NCBI RefSeq assembly: GCF_026241315.1
Contig: NZ_JAPHNA010000010.1
Coordinates: forward strand, 1-64,000
Direction of reading: 5' to 3'
Source of the DNA: Campylobacter sp. MIT 21-1684
GTDB taxonomy: Bacteria; Campylobacterota; Campylobacteria; Campylobacterales; Campylobacteraceae
Length of the DNA: 64,000 nucleotides
Positions 1 through 9,436 of this stretch are shown one piece after another (within the stretch, counting starts at the first letter, position 1; every line of letters starts with the position of its first letter). A model generated the notes under the pieces. That model was given only the letters and a program-made list of their open reading frames with translations, was not told the origin of the DNA and made no database searches. The position numbers and the translations under genes were made by a program.

Positions 1-969
1 CGAGGGAGTTTGAAATACATTCTTAGGTTTGAGCTTGTGATTGTAAAGATAGGCTCGTAAAAGTTTGGGAACTTGTGCTTTTCTGTACAATTCTTTATAA
101 GCTTTTGGAAGTTTTTTACAATGTTCATATTTGAAAATGAAAGCCTGTTGATTTTTATATACTATTGCTATTTTTCCACTAACGACACAATCTCCTTTTC
201 CAAGTTCCTTTCGTTGTTTAGCACTTACAACAATGCCAAATTTCTTTATGCATTTGGCAAGCAAACTTTCCTCATTTCTACAAATAACAATGCCGCCAAT
301 TTCTTTAATCTCTGTGCTGCCATAAAGCTTTTCAAAATCTCTATAAAGATAGCAAAAACTCTTCTGTACTCCTTGTGAAAATTGGGTGATAAATTGATTG
401 CTATAATGTTTCCTTATACGATTTCTTAAGAATTTTTCATCAACATTACTCTCATCATCAAAATACAAAACTTTTTTTTGTTTTAAAAAAAACAGAATTT
501 CATCTTTACTTGTGAAAAGTAAAGGACGTATTAGTGTATAATTTTTTCTTTGTTCAACTTCTTTCATTCCTAAAAGTTCAGCCAAACCAGCTCCTTTTGA
601 AAATTGCATTAAGAACCATTCAAACAAATCATTAAGTTGATGTCCCATAAGAAGAGTTGTATAACCTTCTTTTTGACACAATTCTTCAAAGAATTCGTAG
701 CGAAAGAGTCTTGCTTTGTGTTCGAAATTGCTTTCAAAAACAGGAGCTTGTTTGATAAAAATTTGTTTGTTGTATTCTAAGGCAAGTTTTTTTGCCTCAA
801 GCTCTTCTACATCGCTTTCTTTGCGAGTCTTATAATTCACAAAGGCAAGATCAAATTCTATATTTTGAGAATGCAGGAGATAAAAAAGTGTCGTTGAATC
901 ACTTCCATATGAAAAAGCAAGAAGGTTCTTGTTTGTTTGTAAAAAGGCGAGAATTTCTTGTTTAATCAT
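1..969 (-). CDS. tilS: tRNA(Ile)-lysidine synthase TilS (3' end beyond the window)
   Basis: TilS is an ATP-dependent cytoplasmic enzyme that converts C34 of the CAU-anticodon tRNA-Ile to lysidine, so that it reads AUA. I translated this strand directly. The 323 visible codons begin [12 protein letters not shown]-loop-type motif FSYGSDST lies at about residues 19-26, followed by [11 protein letters not shown] and the family-typical [15 protein letters not shown]. The reading frame is open to the left edge, so the C-terminus is missing. The canonical SGGxDS P-loop reads SYGSDS here. The ATG overlaps the 3' end of rimO by 8 nt, which suggests translational coupling. The family call is firm; the missing tail is probably short, given the usual size in Campylobacter. 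Confidence 0.9.
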   Translation of the reverse strand, partial: MIKQEILAFLQTNKNLLAFSYGSDSTTLFYLLHSQNIEFDLAFVNYKTRKESDVEELEAKKLALEYNKQIFIKQAPVFESNFEHKARLFRYEFFEELCQKEGYTTLLMGHQLNDLFEWFLMQFSKGAGLAELLGMKEVEQRKNYTLIRPLLFTSKDEILFFLKQKKVLYFDDESNVDEKFLRNRIRKHYSNQFITQFSQGVQKSFCYLYRDFEKLYGSTEIKEIGGIVICRNEESLLAKCIKKFGIVVSAKQRKELGKGDCVVSGKIAIVYKNQQAFIFKYEHCKKLPKAYKELYRKAQVPKLLRAYLYNHKLKPKNVFQTPS

Positions 970-2275
970 CTTTTTTTAAAGCTTTTGCTATGAGCTTTTT
1001 ATCAAGACTTGCTGTAATTTCACATTCATATATTTCTCCCATTGTCAAAGTACCGCACAAGCTTTCATTAATTAAAATTTCACCATCAATATCCCTATCC
1101 CAACGTAAATCTTTACCAGCTATGAAAAACTCACCTTCGCTACTTTGTCCAGTGCATACTACTTTTCTTCTTTTTCCAAGCTCTTTAGTAAAACTTTTTT
1201 CTATGCTTTCATCGACAATTTTTTCAAAATTTTTCATTCGCAGATTAAGAGTTTTACGTCCAACTTGCTCCATAGCAAATGCAGCAGTATTTTCTTCTTG
1301 AGAATAAGCAAAAACACTTATTCTGTCAAAGTCAAATTCTTTGACAAAATCACAGAGTTCAAAGAAATCTTCATCGCTTTCACCCGGATGTCCTATGATG
1401 AAAGCTGTTCGTAAAAAACTATCGGGTGCTTTTTTCATCAAGCCTAAAAGTTTTTTAAGTTTTGCTGCATTTGTTCCTCTTTTCATAATTTTTAACATTT
1501 TATCGCTAATGTGTTGCAAGGGCATATCAAAATAATTCATAAAAACTTTTGAGGCAATAATCCTTTCTATCAGTTTTTCACTTACACTTGTTGGATAAAG
1601 ATATAAAATTCTTGCAGCTCTTATACCTTCAAGCTCTTCTACTCTATCAATGAGTTGCAAAAGTCCATCTTTGACTCCTGTATCAAGAAGATAAGAACTA
1701 CTATCTTGAGCGATAAAAGAGAAATCTTTATATCCTTTAGCAATGAGTGTTTCGAGTTCATTTATTATACTTGCAAGAGAACGTGAGCGAAGTCTGCCTT
1801 TAAAATTTGGAATGGCACAAAAAGAGCAGTTTTGATTGCATCCTTCGCTAATTTTAATGAAAGTATGAAAATTAGAACCTGTAATAAGACGTTGAGTATT
1901 TTTATCTTGCAGGTAGGTAGAATCTGAAAAGAGATTCGTTTTTTTTGTTAGAAGTTCATTGATTCTCTCATAATCACCGACTCCTGCAAACAAATCAACT
2001 TCGGGCAATTCCCGCAAGAGTTCTTCTTTGTATCTTTGAATAAGACAGCCAACTACCACAAGCAAAGAGTTTTTTTTTCGCTCCTGATTAAGTTCTAAAA
2101 TGGCATTGATACTTTCTTTTTTTGCACTTCCTATAAAACCACAAGTATTGACTATCATCACATCGGCTTGATTTGCTTGATCTGTAAGCTCATAATGTGC
2201 GAGTTGCCCGAGCATAATTTCACTATCGACAAGGTTTTTGTTGCAACCTAGAGATTTAAGATAAAGTTTTGGCAT
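962..2275 (-). CDS. rimO: Ribosomal protein uS12 methylthiotransferase RimO
   Basis: This radical-SAM enzyme adds a methylthio group to the conserved aspartate of ribosomal protein S12. At 437 aa it is normal for the family. The N-terminal UPF0004 domain carries the auxiliary-cluster cysteines C11, C45 and C77 ([17 protein letters not shown]). The radical-SAM triad is C146-x3-C150-x2-C153 in [10 protein letters not shown], and a TRAM-like C-terminal region follows. The motif [17 protein letters not shown] and the [12 protein letters not shown] start fit RimO better than MiaB. It is the first gene of a pair with tilS (8-nt overlap) and is divergent from prfB, with 65 nt between the two starts. 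Confidence 0.95.
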   Translation of the reverse strand: MPKLYLKSLGCNKNLVDSEIMLGQLAHYELTDQANQADVMIVNTCGFIGSAKKESINAILELNQERKKNSLLVVVGCLIQRYKEELLRELPEVDLFAGVGDYERINELLTKKTNLFSDSTYLQDKNTQRLITGSNFHTFIKISEGCNQNCSFCAIPNFKGRLRSRSLASIINELETLIAKGYKDFSFIAQDSSSYLLDTGVKDGLLQLIDRVEELEGIRAARILYLYPTSVSEKLIERIIASKVFMNYFDMPLQHISDKMLKIMKRGTNAAKLKKLLGLMKKAPDSFLRTAFIIGHPGESDEDFFELCDFVKEFDFDRISVFAYSQEENTAAFAMEQVGRKTLNLRMKNFEKIVDESIEKSFTKELGKRRKVVCTGQSSEGEFFIAGKDLRWDRDIDGEILINESLCGTLTMGEIYECEITASLDKKLIAKALKKDD

Positions 2276-2299
2276 TTTTAAATTTACTCTTTCTTTGTT

Positions 2300-2305
2300 A
2301 TAATC
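2300..2305 (+). promoter_or_regulatory. Probable -10 box for prfB
   Basis: TATAAT lies about 36 nt before the prfB ATG, in the divergent gap with rimO. Campylobacter sigma70 promoters typically show a strong -10 with a weak -35, and no clear -35 is visible here. Confidence 0.5.
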
Positions 2306-2340
2306 TTGCTTTTTCGATCACAATTATAGCAAAGAAAATT

Positions 2341-3438
2341 ATGGATACCTACGAATTTAGCGAACTTCTAAAAAGCTTGAAAAATAAAGTCAATAATATA
2401 GCTTCAATTATCAAACCTGATGCAATACAAATGCGACTTAAAGAAATAGAGCAGCTTGAAAATACTCCTGATTTTTGGAGTGATGTAAAACAGGCTAGCA
2501 TTTTAGGAAAAGAGAAAACAAAAATCACCCATTTACTCAACAGCTATGAAAAGGCTTTGAATGCTTTAAATGATACAAGTGAGCTTTTTGATTTGGCAAA
2601 TGCAGAAGATGATACTCAAACAGTACAAGCGTTGTTTGATGATGTTTTAAAACTTGAAAATACCATCACAAGTCTTGAAATTTCTATGCTTTTGAGTGGG
2701 GAAAATGATAATAAAAACGCCCTTGTTTCTATCCATCCTGGGGCTGGTGGTACCGAAAGTAACGATTGGGCTAGTATGCTTTATAGAATGTATTTAAGAT
2801 TTTGTGAACGTGAGGGTTTTAAAGTAGAAACTTTGGATTTTCAAGAGGGCGATGAAGCTGGACTTAAAGATGTGAGTTTTTTAGTCAAAGGTGAAAATGC
2901 TTATGGCTATCTCAAAGCTGAAAACGGAATACACAGACTTGTGCGAACAAGTCCCTTTGATAGTGCAGGACGCAGGCACACGAGTTTTTCAAGCGTTATG
3001 GTAAGCCCTGAACTTGATGATGATATAGAGATTGAAATTGAAGAAAAAGATATACGCATTGATTATTATAGAGCAAGTGGAGCCGGTGGGCAGCATATTA
3101 ATAAAACAGAATCGGCTGTAAGAATAACTCATATGCCAAGTGGTATAGTGGTGCAATGTCAAAACGACAGAAGCCAACATAAAAATAAAGCTACAGCCTT
3201 TAAAATGCTAAAATCCCGATTATATGAGCTTGAGTTTATGAAACAGCAAGATGCTTTAAATGCGACTGAAAAAAGTGAAATAGGCTGGGGACATCAAATC
3301 AGATCTTATGTGCTTTTTCCGTATCAGCAAATTAAAGATAATCGTTCTAATGAAGCTTTTTCACAGGTTGAAAGCATTTTAGATGGAGATATTAAAAAGA
3401 TGATAGAGGGTGTTTTGATTGCTCTTAAAACAGAATGA
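2341..3438 (+). CDS. prfB: Peptide chain release factor 2
   Basis: RF2 recognises UGA/UAA and triggers hydrolysis of peptidyl-tRNA on the ribosome. With the start at the internal ATG ([10 protein letters not shown]) the protein is 365 aa, the usual RF2 length; an in-frame extension upstream is hydrophobic and would run through the promoter. The stop-codon recognition tripeptide SPF is at residues 204-206 and the catalytic GGQ at 249-251 ([13 protein letters not shown]). The gene is one continuous frame, so it lacks the programmed +1 frameshift that autoregulates prfB in E. coli. It is convergent with truD. Confidence 0.95.
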   Translation: MDTYEFSELLKSLKNKVNNIASIIKPDAIQMRLKEIEQLENTPDFWSDVKQASILGKEKTKITHLLNSYEKALNALNDTSELFDLANAEDDTQTVQALFDDVLKLENTITSLEISMLLSGENDNKNALVSIHPGAGGTESNDWASMLYRMYLRFCEREGFKVETLDFQEGDEAGLKDVSFLVKGENAYGYLKAENGIHRLVRTSPFDSAGRRHTSFSSVMVSPELDDDIEIEIEEKDIRIDYYRASGAGGQHINKTESAVRITHMPSGIVVQCQNDRSQHKNKATAFKMLKSRLYELEFMKQQDALNATEKSEIGWGHQIRSYVLFPYQQIKDNRSNEAFSQVESILDGDIKKMIEGVLIALKTE

Positions 3439-3517
3439 ATTTTTTGTTAAGTTCTTTGTTGTTTTTGAAAGCATTCTTACAAGTAAAAATTCCTAGTGAG
3501 TTTGAAAAAGCTTTTAT

Positions 3518-4630
3518 TCAGTTTGTATGCAAAAGCTCTTCTAAAACAACTGTTGCATAGGAGCCTTTTTGCAAAAAAAATTCTATGCAAAAATGTGCTT
3601 TTTCTTCATCATAATGAAAATGTAAATTTTCTAAATACGTCCATAAAAAGCGTCTTGATCCTTGCATTTGAGAAGCAAATTTCCAACTTTCTTTAAAAAT
3701 TTCATTTTCTTGTTGTAAAGCAAAGCCTTTTCCTGTTTCATAAGCTTTATATCCAAGTAAAAGCCCCATAGGACTGAGCTCTCTTTTGAGGAATCTGTCT
3801 TCTTCTTTTTGCATATTTTCACACAAGAAGCATTTGCCATAAGGATAATGCCCTAAAACTTCATTAGGTAAAAGTTTAAAAAAATGCTTTTGTTTTTGCA
3901 GTGTTTTTGCCTCTTCTTTTGAAAGTTGATACATAGTGGCAAATTCGTAAGGACTAAACTCTGCCGCAAAATGTGAAAGCTCAATTCTTTTACTAAGATA
4001 TTGATTAAAGAGCTCGCTTTGAAAAGCTGAAAGAAGAAAATTTTTTATCTTTGGATTTTTTATCTTTCTTTTTCCTTGTAAAAGTTCTAATCCTTCTTTA
4101 TAATTGTCTGCAAATTTCCCAAATCTTTGAATGCCAAAATAATTTGCAAAACCTTGTTTTTCAATGTTTATAAGCACTTGTTCTAATTTGAGTGCATTGA
4201 GTTTTGAAACCTTTTTTAATCGGATAAAAAAAGAATTGCCTTTTAAATGGCCTATTTTAAGTTTATTGTTATGGGTAAAACTTTCTAAAATTGTGAGTTT
4301 TGGGTGTGAAAAATTGCTTATATCTTTTTCGTATTTCTTAGGCATTGAGAGGTACTGGAAGGTAAGTCCTTGTTTATCTTTGAGTCCTGCATAGCCGAAA
4401 TCTCGTATTTTTACTCCTGTATGTTCGCTTAAAATTCTTAAAGCGTCATTTGTGTTTAAATCTTTTTTACAAATATGTAAAATTAAATGTTCTCCACCAC
4501 CGCTAAATTCATATAAAGCTTTTTCACGTACAACAAAATCACTACTATTTTTACTAAAGTGTGCATCAATTTGACTGTGTTTAAGAGTATATAAAAGTTT
4601 AGAAGTGGTGTTCTTTTCCATTAAATTCAT
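3518..4630 (-). CDS. truD: tRNA pseudouridine(13) synthase TruD
   Basis: TruD isomerises U13 of tRNA-Glu to pseudouridine. At 370 aa it has the TruD hallmarks: FVVRE near residue 33, the catalytic Asp85 in [17 protein letters not shown], and [12 protein letters not shown] chose the first ATG (MNLMEK) because AAAGGA lies a few bases upstream. This start overlaps the end of thiL by 32 nt, so the two genes are almost certainly cotranscribed and probably coupled. Confidence 0.93.
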   Translation of the reverse strand: MNLMEKNTTSKLLYTLKHSQIDAHFSKNSSDFVVREKALYEFSGGGEHLILHICKKDLNTNDALRILSEHTGVKIRDFGYAGLKDKQGLTFQYLSMPKKYEKDISNFSHPKLTILESFTHNNKLKIGHLKGNSFFIRLKKVSKLNALKLEQVLINIEKQGFANYFGIQRFGKFADNYKEGLELLQGKRKIKNPKIKNFLLSAFQSELFNQYLSKRIELSHFAAEFSPYEFATMYQLSKEEAKTLQKQKHFFKLLPNEVLGHYPYGKCFLCENMQKEEDRFLKRELSPMGLLLGYKAYETGKGFALQQENEIFKESWKFASQMQGSRRFLWTYLENLHFHYDEEKAHFCIEFFLQKGSYATVVLEELLHTN

Positions 4631-5420
4631 ATTTTCCTTTCACTGCTTTTGCAAAAATAGTTATTGGAGTTTTGTGTTTTGCAGCAATATTTTGTATGAG
4701 TTTGATTCTGTCCTGATGAAAAGCAAATAAAATTTCATATTCCTCTCCGCTGTAAAGCTCATACGAATTTAATTTTTTAAGCCATACAATCCCAAGTTTA
4801 TTCAAAGCCAAAAGTCTTGAGAGATCTTTGCTTAAACCATCTGAAATGTCCATAGCGCAAGAGATATGTTCTGCAAGTTCATAAAAGAAATTTGCACGGA
4901 GTTTTGGTCGTATAAAACGGTGTTTTGGAGACAATTTTCCTCCATTTTGTAAGATTTCAAGTCCTTTGAGGCTTTGTCCTAATGTACCTGTATAAGCTAA
5001 AAGATCATTTTCACTTAAACCTTTACGATACAGAGGTTTTTTTTGAATTTTTGAAAGCAAACTTATGCTTATAGCCATTGTTTCGTTACTGATAGTATCA
5101 CCACCTATAATTTTTATATTATAATTTTTAGCAGTTTTTAAAAAACCTTTTTGCAAAGCTTTAATATCCTTCAAGCTCAAGGTTTTTGGCAAAGCAAGTC
5201 CTAGAAGTGCAAATCGTGGTTTAGCATTCATAACAATGGCATCTGATATATTGACAAGGAAAGCTTTAGTAGCTATTTGTTCTAAAGTAAGCCATTGTCT
5301 TTTAAAATGCACATTTTCAAAAAACAAATCCTTGCTTATACACCATTTACCAAGCACAGCACCATCATCACCATTGTATCGGTTTAAAAAAGCTTTAATA
5401 ATAAAATCTTCTTTATTCAT
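4599..5420 (-). CDS. thiL: Thiamine-monophosphate kinase
   Basis: ThiL phosphorylates thiamine monophosphate to thiamine pyrophosphate, the cofactor used for example by the pyruvate oxidoreductase in this window. At 273 aa it is shorter than the roughly 320-aa enzymes of enterobacteria. It keeps GDDGAVL near residue 18, [29 protein letters not shown] (Mg-ATP binding, PurM-like fold) and [13 protein letters not shown] in the C-terminal half. It overlaps truD downstream. The upstream gap to 5505 is a divergent promoter region. Confidence 0.9.
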   Translation of the reverse strand: MNKEDFIIKAFLNRYNGDDGAVLGKWCISKDLFFENVHFKRQWLTLEQIATKAFLVNISDAIVMNAKPRFALLGLALPKTLSLKDIKALQKGFLKTAKNYNIKIIGGDTISNETMAISISLLSKIQKKPLYRKGLSENDLLAYTGTLGQSLKGLEILQNGGKLSPKHRFIRPKLRANFFYELAEHISCAMDISDGLSKDLSRLLALNKLGIVWLKKLNSYELYSGEEYEILFAFHQDRIKLIQNIAAKHKTPITIFAKAVKGKYEFNGKEHHF

Positions 5421-5477
5421 AGTGAAAGATTTTATAGAATTTCTTTTTAAAAAGAGTGAAATTTTAGAAAATTTTTA

Positions 5478-5483
5478 TATAAT
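5478..5483 (+). promoter_or_regulatory. Probable -10 box for the 5505-7613 gene group
   Basis: TATAAT sits 22 nt before the ATG at 5505, with AAGGAAAGAG as ribosome-binding site between them. It probably drives the three overlapping genes that follow. Confidence 0.5.
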
Positions 5484-5504
5484 TTAAAAAATCAAGGAAA
5501 GAGA

Positions 5505-6590
5505 ATGCAAAATTTAGAACTTCGTATTTTTAGATTTGACAGCAGCAAAGATTATGAGAGTTATTATAAACCTTATGTATATAAAGATTATGAAAATTTT
5601 TTTACTTTGTATGATGTGTTTTTGAAAATCGCAGATGATGATATTTATTTTAGTTTTGAAGACAATGAAAATAGCTATGTTTTTGTCTCTTCATATGAAA
5701 ACCCGCGTAAAGAAATTTTAAGACTTAGCACTTCTTTAGACTTTGTACTTGAAAAATTTGGCAAATCTTTGATTATTGAGCCACTTAGTACAAAAAGAGC
5801 AGTGAAAGATTTTTGTATCGATAAACAAGATTTTTTAGAGAAATTTAATTGTGTGAAGAATCTTGTTGATTATAATGATGAAATCTTTTATAAGAGTTTG
5901 TCTCATTTGTATTATACAAGTGAAGTTTTATCTTTTTATCCTAAGTATTTAGGAGATTCTATGATGTATTTTTTAGCGAAAATGAGTGAAAAATATCCTG
6001 AAAAAAAGAAAGAATTTTTGCAAATTGCAAGTGATAGAGAAAAAGGCATACTCTATCATATCAAAGGAGCAAATGTTGAGCTTGAAAAAACGCTGTGTGC
6101 TTTCCAAGATGAACTTGTTAAGTCCGGTTTTCTTGATGTTGATTTATTTCAACCAACAATCTCTCTACCTTGTTTTGAAGCACCAAGAGAATTCCAAGAG
6201 CTCAAGTATGATTTTACAGGTTTTAACATAGGCTTTTATGGATTTAACTTAGAACACAAATTAAAAACAAAACTTGCAGCAAAATGTATTCATTATGAAA
6301 GTGAATATAAAAGTAGTGGTTATGAGTTTTTAGCTTTTAATCCAGATTTAAGTTACGAAATGGCTGCAAATATAGTTTTAGATGCTTATGATAGCGGTTG
6401 TGATTTTTTGGTTGTAGCTGAGGCAAAGGATTTTTATCTTTTTGACAGTTGTGCAAGAAAATTAATGCAAAAAAGTGGCAGAGAGTTTGAAGATTTTTAT
6501 ATTTTGCATTCTAGCGAATTTCTTGCTCTTGTTGGTGGTGAGAGAAAGCCAAGTTTGCAAAAACACGCTTTAAAAGTTGGTTTTTTATGA
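5505..6590 (+). CDS. Conserved Campylobacter protein of unknown function (Cj1459-like)
   Basis: I do not recognise a function with confidence. The 361-aa protein starts MQNLELRIF, has no signal peptide or membrane segment, and looks cytoplasmic. The N-terminal part is rich in Tyr, Asp and Phe. The C-terminal third, with GFYGFNLEH, AAKCIHYESEY, DSGCDFLVVAEAKDFYLFDSC and LHSSEFLALVGG, vaguely recalls CCG-type (heterodisulfide reductase B-like) domains but lacks a full CCG motif. By position it matches C. jejuni Cj1459, between thiL and the flgI cluster. Its stop overlaps the next start by 4 nt, so it is in an operon with the next two genes. Confidence 0.75.
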   Translation: MQNLELRIFRFDSSKDYESYYKPYVYKDYENFFTLYDVFLKIADDDIYFSFEDNENSYVFVSSYENPRKEILRLSTSLDFVLEKFGKSLIIEPLSTKRAVKDFCIDKQDFLEKFNCVKNLVDYNDEIFYKSLSHLYYTSEVLSFYPKYLGDSMMYFLAKMSEKYPEKKKEFLQIASDREKGILYHIKGANVELEKTLCAFQDELVKSGFLDVDLFQPTISLPCFEAPREFQELKYDFTGFNIGFYGFNLEHKLKTKLAAKCIHYESEYKSSGYEFLAFNPDLSYEMAANIVLDAYDSGCDFLVVAEAKDFYLFDSCARKLMQKSGREFEDFYILHSSEFLALVGGERKPSLQKHALKVGFL

Positions 6591-6973
6591 AAATAGCCTT
6601 AGAATGTAAGGATATTATCATAGAGAGAGCTTTAGAACTTTTTTTAAAAGAGCACTTAGTAGGAAAAAAGGATTGCGATTTTATTATTAGCGATTCGAAA
6701 ATTCCAAGTGCAAAACCTTTGTTTATTATAGCTGCTAACTCACCTTTTCTTTCTGTGCCTTTTAGCAAAGAGGCATTATTTGATTCTTTAAATGAATTTA
6801 ATCAAGCTTTGCAAGCTGCTATGCAAAAGCTCATTGAGGAACAAAGGAGAATGTTAGAAGCGAAAATAGAAAGCATTTCTATTGAATTTCGAAAAGAATA
6901 TGAGCAAAAGATAGATTTAGCTATTCGCGATTTAAAAGACAAGCTTGTAAAAGCTTTAATGAATGAAGAATAA
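6587..6973 (+). CDS. Small coiled-coil protein of unknown function (Cj1460-like)
   Basis: This 128-aa protein has no family I can name. The first 60 residues form an alpha/beta-looking segment (MKIALECKDIIIERALELFL, then DFIISD and PLFIIAANSPFL). Residues of about 70-125 are a charged, probably coiled-coil helix rich in Glu, Lys and Gln. It overlaps the upstream gene by 4 nt and the downstream methyltransferase by 11 nt, so all three are likely translated from one message. The position matches C. jejuni Cj1460. Confidence 0.75.
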   Translation: MKIALECKDIIIERALELFLKEHLVGKKDCDFIISDSKIPSAKPLFIIAANSPFLSVPFSKEALFDSLNEFNQALQAAMQKLIEEQRRMLEAKIESISIEFRKEYEQKIDLAIRDLKDKLVKALMNEE

Positions 6974-7613
6974 AATTTTAAGAGTTACAAAATCCGCATC
7001 TTCTTCATATAAGAAAAAAAGAGAAAAATACACAAAAAAACTTTTTACTTTTATAGAAAGTGGTATTTATAAGGGTAAAAAACTCCTTTTGCCAAGCTTT
7101 GAAACAACGCGAAGTACAAAAAGCATAGTAAGTACTTGTGTGTTTAATGTTTTAAGAGGACATTTGCAAGATGTTATTTTTATAGAAGCTTTTGGTGGAA
7201 GTGCTTTAATGGCTGCTCTTGCTTTGAGTAATGGGGCATTAAGAGCTTATGCTATTGAGCTTGATATGAAAGCCTATTTTATAGCCTTGGAAAATGCGAA
7301 AATATTTGAAAACACTCTTTTTGTAATAAATGGAAACACTTTTGAAGTATTGCAAAATCTTGTACAAAGCCTCGAAAAAAAGCTTGTGTTATATTTTGAT
7401 CCGCCTTTTGATATAAGAGAAGGTTTTAAAGATATTTATGAGAGAATTTTTGCTCTTTTGAAAGAACTTGATTGTAATAAGATATTTATGGTTATTATCG
7501 AACACCGATCAAATAAAAAAACTCCCGAGTTTTTAGAGAATTTTGTAAGAGTGAAACTTAAAAAATTTGGTTCTAGCAGTCTTAGTTTTTATGAGAATGT
7601 AGAAAAAAAATGA
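6963..7613 (+). CDS. rsmD: RsmD-like N2-guanine rRNA methyltransferase (Cj1461-like)
   Basis: This is a SAM-dependent methyltransferase of the RsmD family, which methylates G966 of 16S rRNA. In 216 aa it shows the RsmD start IESGIYKGKKLLLP followed by TRSTKSIVSTCVFNVL, the SAM-binding region FIEAFGGSALMAALAL, AIELD, and the catalytic DPPFD motif near residue 145. A basic N-terminal extension of about 27 residues precedes the family domain. The C. jejuni counterpart Cj1461 has been described as a methyltransferase that affects motility and invasion, so a DNA target has also been proposed. The sequence alone favours the RsmD family. Confidence 0.82.
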   Translation: MKNKILRVTKSASSSYKKKREKYTKKLFTFIESGIYKGKKLLLPSFETTRSTKSIVSTCVFNVLRGHLQDVIFIEAFGGSALMAALALSNGALRAYAIELDMKAYFIALENAKIFENTLFVINGNTFEVLQNLVQSLEKKLVLYFDPPFDIREGFKDIYERIFALLKELDCNKIFMVIIEHRSNKKTPEFLENFVRVKLKKFGSSSLSFYENVEKK

Positions 7614-7703
7614 ATTTTTACTCGTTTATTCAGATTTTTTATTTATAAAATTACAATGCTTTTTTATTTTTTATAACACTATTTTAAAAATATAAAGTCA
7701 TAG

Positions 7704-7720
7704 TTGGAACTTTTTTTGCT
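7704..7720 (+). promoter_or_regulatory. Sigma54-type promoter upstream of flgI
   Basis: TTGGAAC-N5-TTTGCT has GG at 7706-7707 and GC at 7718-7719, exactly 10 nt apart, as required for -24/-12 promoters. It lies 35 nt before the flgI start in the 141-nt gap after rsmD. Rod, ring and hook genes in Campylobacter are known to depend on RpoN with FlgSR, which supports the call. Confidence 0.75.
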
Positions 7721-7754
7721 TAAGTTTGTGTAATTATTCAAAAGGATAGGTATT

Positions 7755-8801
7755 ATGAAAGCAATATGGATATTGTGTATTCTTAATTTCAGTGTTTTAG
7801 CTGTGCAGATTAAAGACATTGCAAACACAGTTGGTGTTCGAGATAATCAAATCATAGGATATGGTTTGGTTGTAGGACTCAATGGGAGTGGCGATGGTAC
7901 AAGTTCTAAATTTACTTTACAATCTATTTCAAATCTTTTGCAAGGTATGAATGTTAAAGTTGATCCCAATGATATTAAATCTAAAAATACAGCCGCAGTT
8001 ATGGTAACAGCGAAACTTCCAGCTTTTGCGAAAAGTGGAGATAAACTTGATATTGTTGTTTCATCTTTAGGAGATGCAAAATCTTTACAAGGTGGCACAC
8101 TTTTACTCACGCCTTTAAGGGGAATTGATGGAGAGATTTATGCTATTGCGCAAGGCTCTCTTTCTACTGGTGGTTTATCCCCAAGACCCGGTGGAGCTGG
8201 AACGCATACTACTGCAGCTGTTGTAATGTCTGGAGCAAATGTTGAGAGAGAGATTTCGCAGAATTTTAATGAGAATTCAAATTTGAAATTGAGCTTGAGA
8301 GTTGCTGATTTTAAAACAGCAAACGATATAGAGAGAGTTTTAAACGCAAATTTTGATGAAACAGTGGCAAAGGCTTTAGATTCTCGTACGATAGAACTGC
8401 AAAAGCCAGAAGAAATGTCAAATGTTGAATTTATGGCAAGAGTCTTAGAGCAAGATGTTGCTTATACTCCGCAAAATAAAGTAATTATTGATGAGAGAAC
8501 AGGTACAGTGATCGCAGGTGTAGATGTTGAAGTTGAGCCTACTTTAATTACTCATAAAGATATTACTATCAAAATTGATCCAAACAACAATGCTGAGGTC
8601 CAACAGAATGAACTTGATATGAAAGATGGAGGAGTTATTGATCCTACTTCAAACACTTTAAGAATCACAAATTCCAAAACTACAGTTGCAAATATAGCAA
8701 GAATGCTTAATAAACTAGGTGCTACCCCAAATGATATTATAACTATAATGCAAAATTTAAAGAGGGCTGGCGCGATTAATGCGGATTTGGAGGTGATATG
8801 A
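7755..8801 (+). CDS. flgI: Flagellar P-ring protein FlgI
   Basis: FlgI forms the periplasmic P-ring around the flagellar rod at the peptidoglycan layer. The 348-aa protein begins with a signal peptide (MKAIWILCILNFSVLA, about 16 residues). The P-ring signature follows: IKDIANTVGVRDNQIIGYGLVVGL, GSGDGT, and a C-terminal region with MLNKLGATPNDIITIMQNLKRAGAI. It starts 35 nt after a sigma54-type promoter, with AAAGGATAGG as RBS, and overlaps flgJ by 4 nt. Confidence 0.96.
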   Translation: MKAIWILCILNFSVLAVQIKDIANTVGVRDNQIIGYGLVVGLNGSGDGTSSKFTLQSISNLLQGMNVKVDPNDIKSKNTAAVMVTAKLPAFAKSGDKLDIVVSSLGDAKSLQGGTLLLTPLRGIDGEIYAIAQGSLSTGGLSPRPGGAGTHTTAAVVMSGANVEREISQNFNENSNLKLSLRVADFKTANDIERVLNANFDETVAKALDSRTIELQKPEEMSNVEFMARVLEQDVAYTPQNKVIIDERTGTVIAGVDVEVEPTLITHKDITIKIDPNNNAEVQQNELDMKDGGVIDPTSNTLRITNSKTTVANIARMLNKLGATPNDIITIMQNLKRAGAINADLEVI

Positions 8802-9148
8802 TGAAAACAGATGTTTTTTTACAGCTTTATAATACAAAGACTTTCAATGCAGCTACAAATTTTAAAGCGCGTCAAATGAGTCAAGAATTTCGCTCACATA
8901 CACAAGTAAATCAGGCTTTAGAGGCTAAACAAGAGGATAAGGCTTTAAGGGAACAAACAGATGCTTTCGAAGCTTTTTTTGTGAAACAGATTTTGGATTT
9001 GTCTTTGAAAACTCAAAATGCACTTTTTGGTAAAGATGCTAGTGATGAAATCTATACTTCTATGTATAATGATACTATGAGTAAAGCTTTAAGTGGCGGT
9101 TTAGGTTTTTCGAAACTTTTATATGATTTTTTAAAGGAAAGGGGTTAA
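8798..9148 (+). CDS. flgJ: Rod-cap protein FlgJ, short form without muramidase domain
   Basis: The 116-aa protein corresponds only to the N-terminal rod-binding/rod-capping domain of FlgJ (TDAFEAFFVKQILDLSLKTQNALF, then YTSMYNDTMSKALSGGLGFSKLLYDFL). The C-terminal muramidase domain found in enterobacterial FlgJ is absent, as is usual in Campylobacterota, where a separate lytic enzyme is needed to open the wall. The ATG overlaps the flgI stop (ATGA), so it is coupled to flgI. Confidence 0.9.
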   Translation: MMKTDVFLQLYNTKTFNAATNFKARQMSQEFRSHTQVNQALEAKQEDKALREQTDAFEAFFVKQILDLSLKTQNALFGKDASDEIYTSMYNDTMSKALSGGLGFSKLLYDFLKERG

Positions 9149-9171
9149 GAAAATTAATTTTTATTCGATAT
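9145..9171 (+). promoter_or_regulatory. Sigma28-type promoter upstream of flgM
   Basis: TTAAGA-N15-CGATAT resembles the Campylobacter FliA promoter (CGATwT at -10 with a TAA-type -35). It overlaps the flgJ stop and ends 33 nt before the flgM ATG. Sigma28 control of its own antagonist flgM is established in C. jejuni. Confidence 0.6.
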
Positions 9172-9204
9172 AGTTTGTAGAGGATTATTTTTAAGGAGGC
9201 ATAA

Positions 9205-9402
9205 ATGATAAATCCTATACAACAAACTTATGTGGCCAATGCTAGTACAAATGTAAATACAAACATTAAAGAAACAAAAACAAGCCAAACTCAAAAAATG
9301 GAGAATGAGAAGCTTTCTAAAATTGCAGAGCAGATTAAAAATGGCACCTATAAAATAGACACTCAAGCCACTGCTAAAGCAATTGCAGATTCTTTGATAT
9401 AA
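9205..9402 (+). CDS. flgM: Anti-sigma28 factor FlgM
   Basis: This is a 65-aa protein with the properties of FlgM: a disordered Asn/Thr-rich N-terminus (MINPIQQTYVANAS) and a C-terminal helical sigma-binding part (EKLSKIAEQIKNGTYKIDT, then AKAIADSLI). It would hold FliA until the hook is complete and FlgM is bound or secreted. AAGGAGG is the RBS. Its place between flgJ and flgN matches C. jejuni. Confidence 0.88.
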   Translation: MINPIQQTYVANASTNVNTNIKETKTSQTQKMENEKLSKIAEQIKNGTYKIDTQATAKAIADSLI

Positions 9403-9436
9403 ATTTTCTCTCCTTTTTTGAGAAAGAGGAGGGTTT

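Noticed and set aside
73-378. 101-aa frame on the plus strand
   Set aside because: It is antisense to tilS, whose translation is continuous to the window edge.
2269-2340. N-terminal extension of prfB
   Set aside because: It overlaps rimO and the -10 box; RF2 length and motifs fit the start at 2341.
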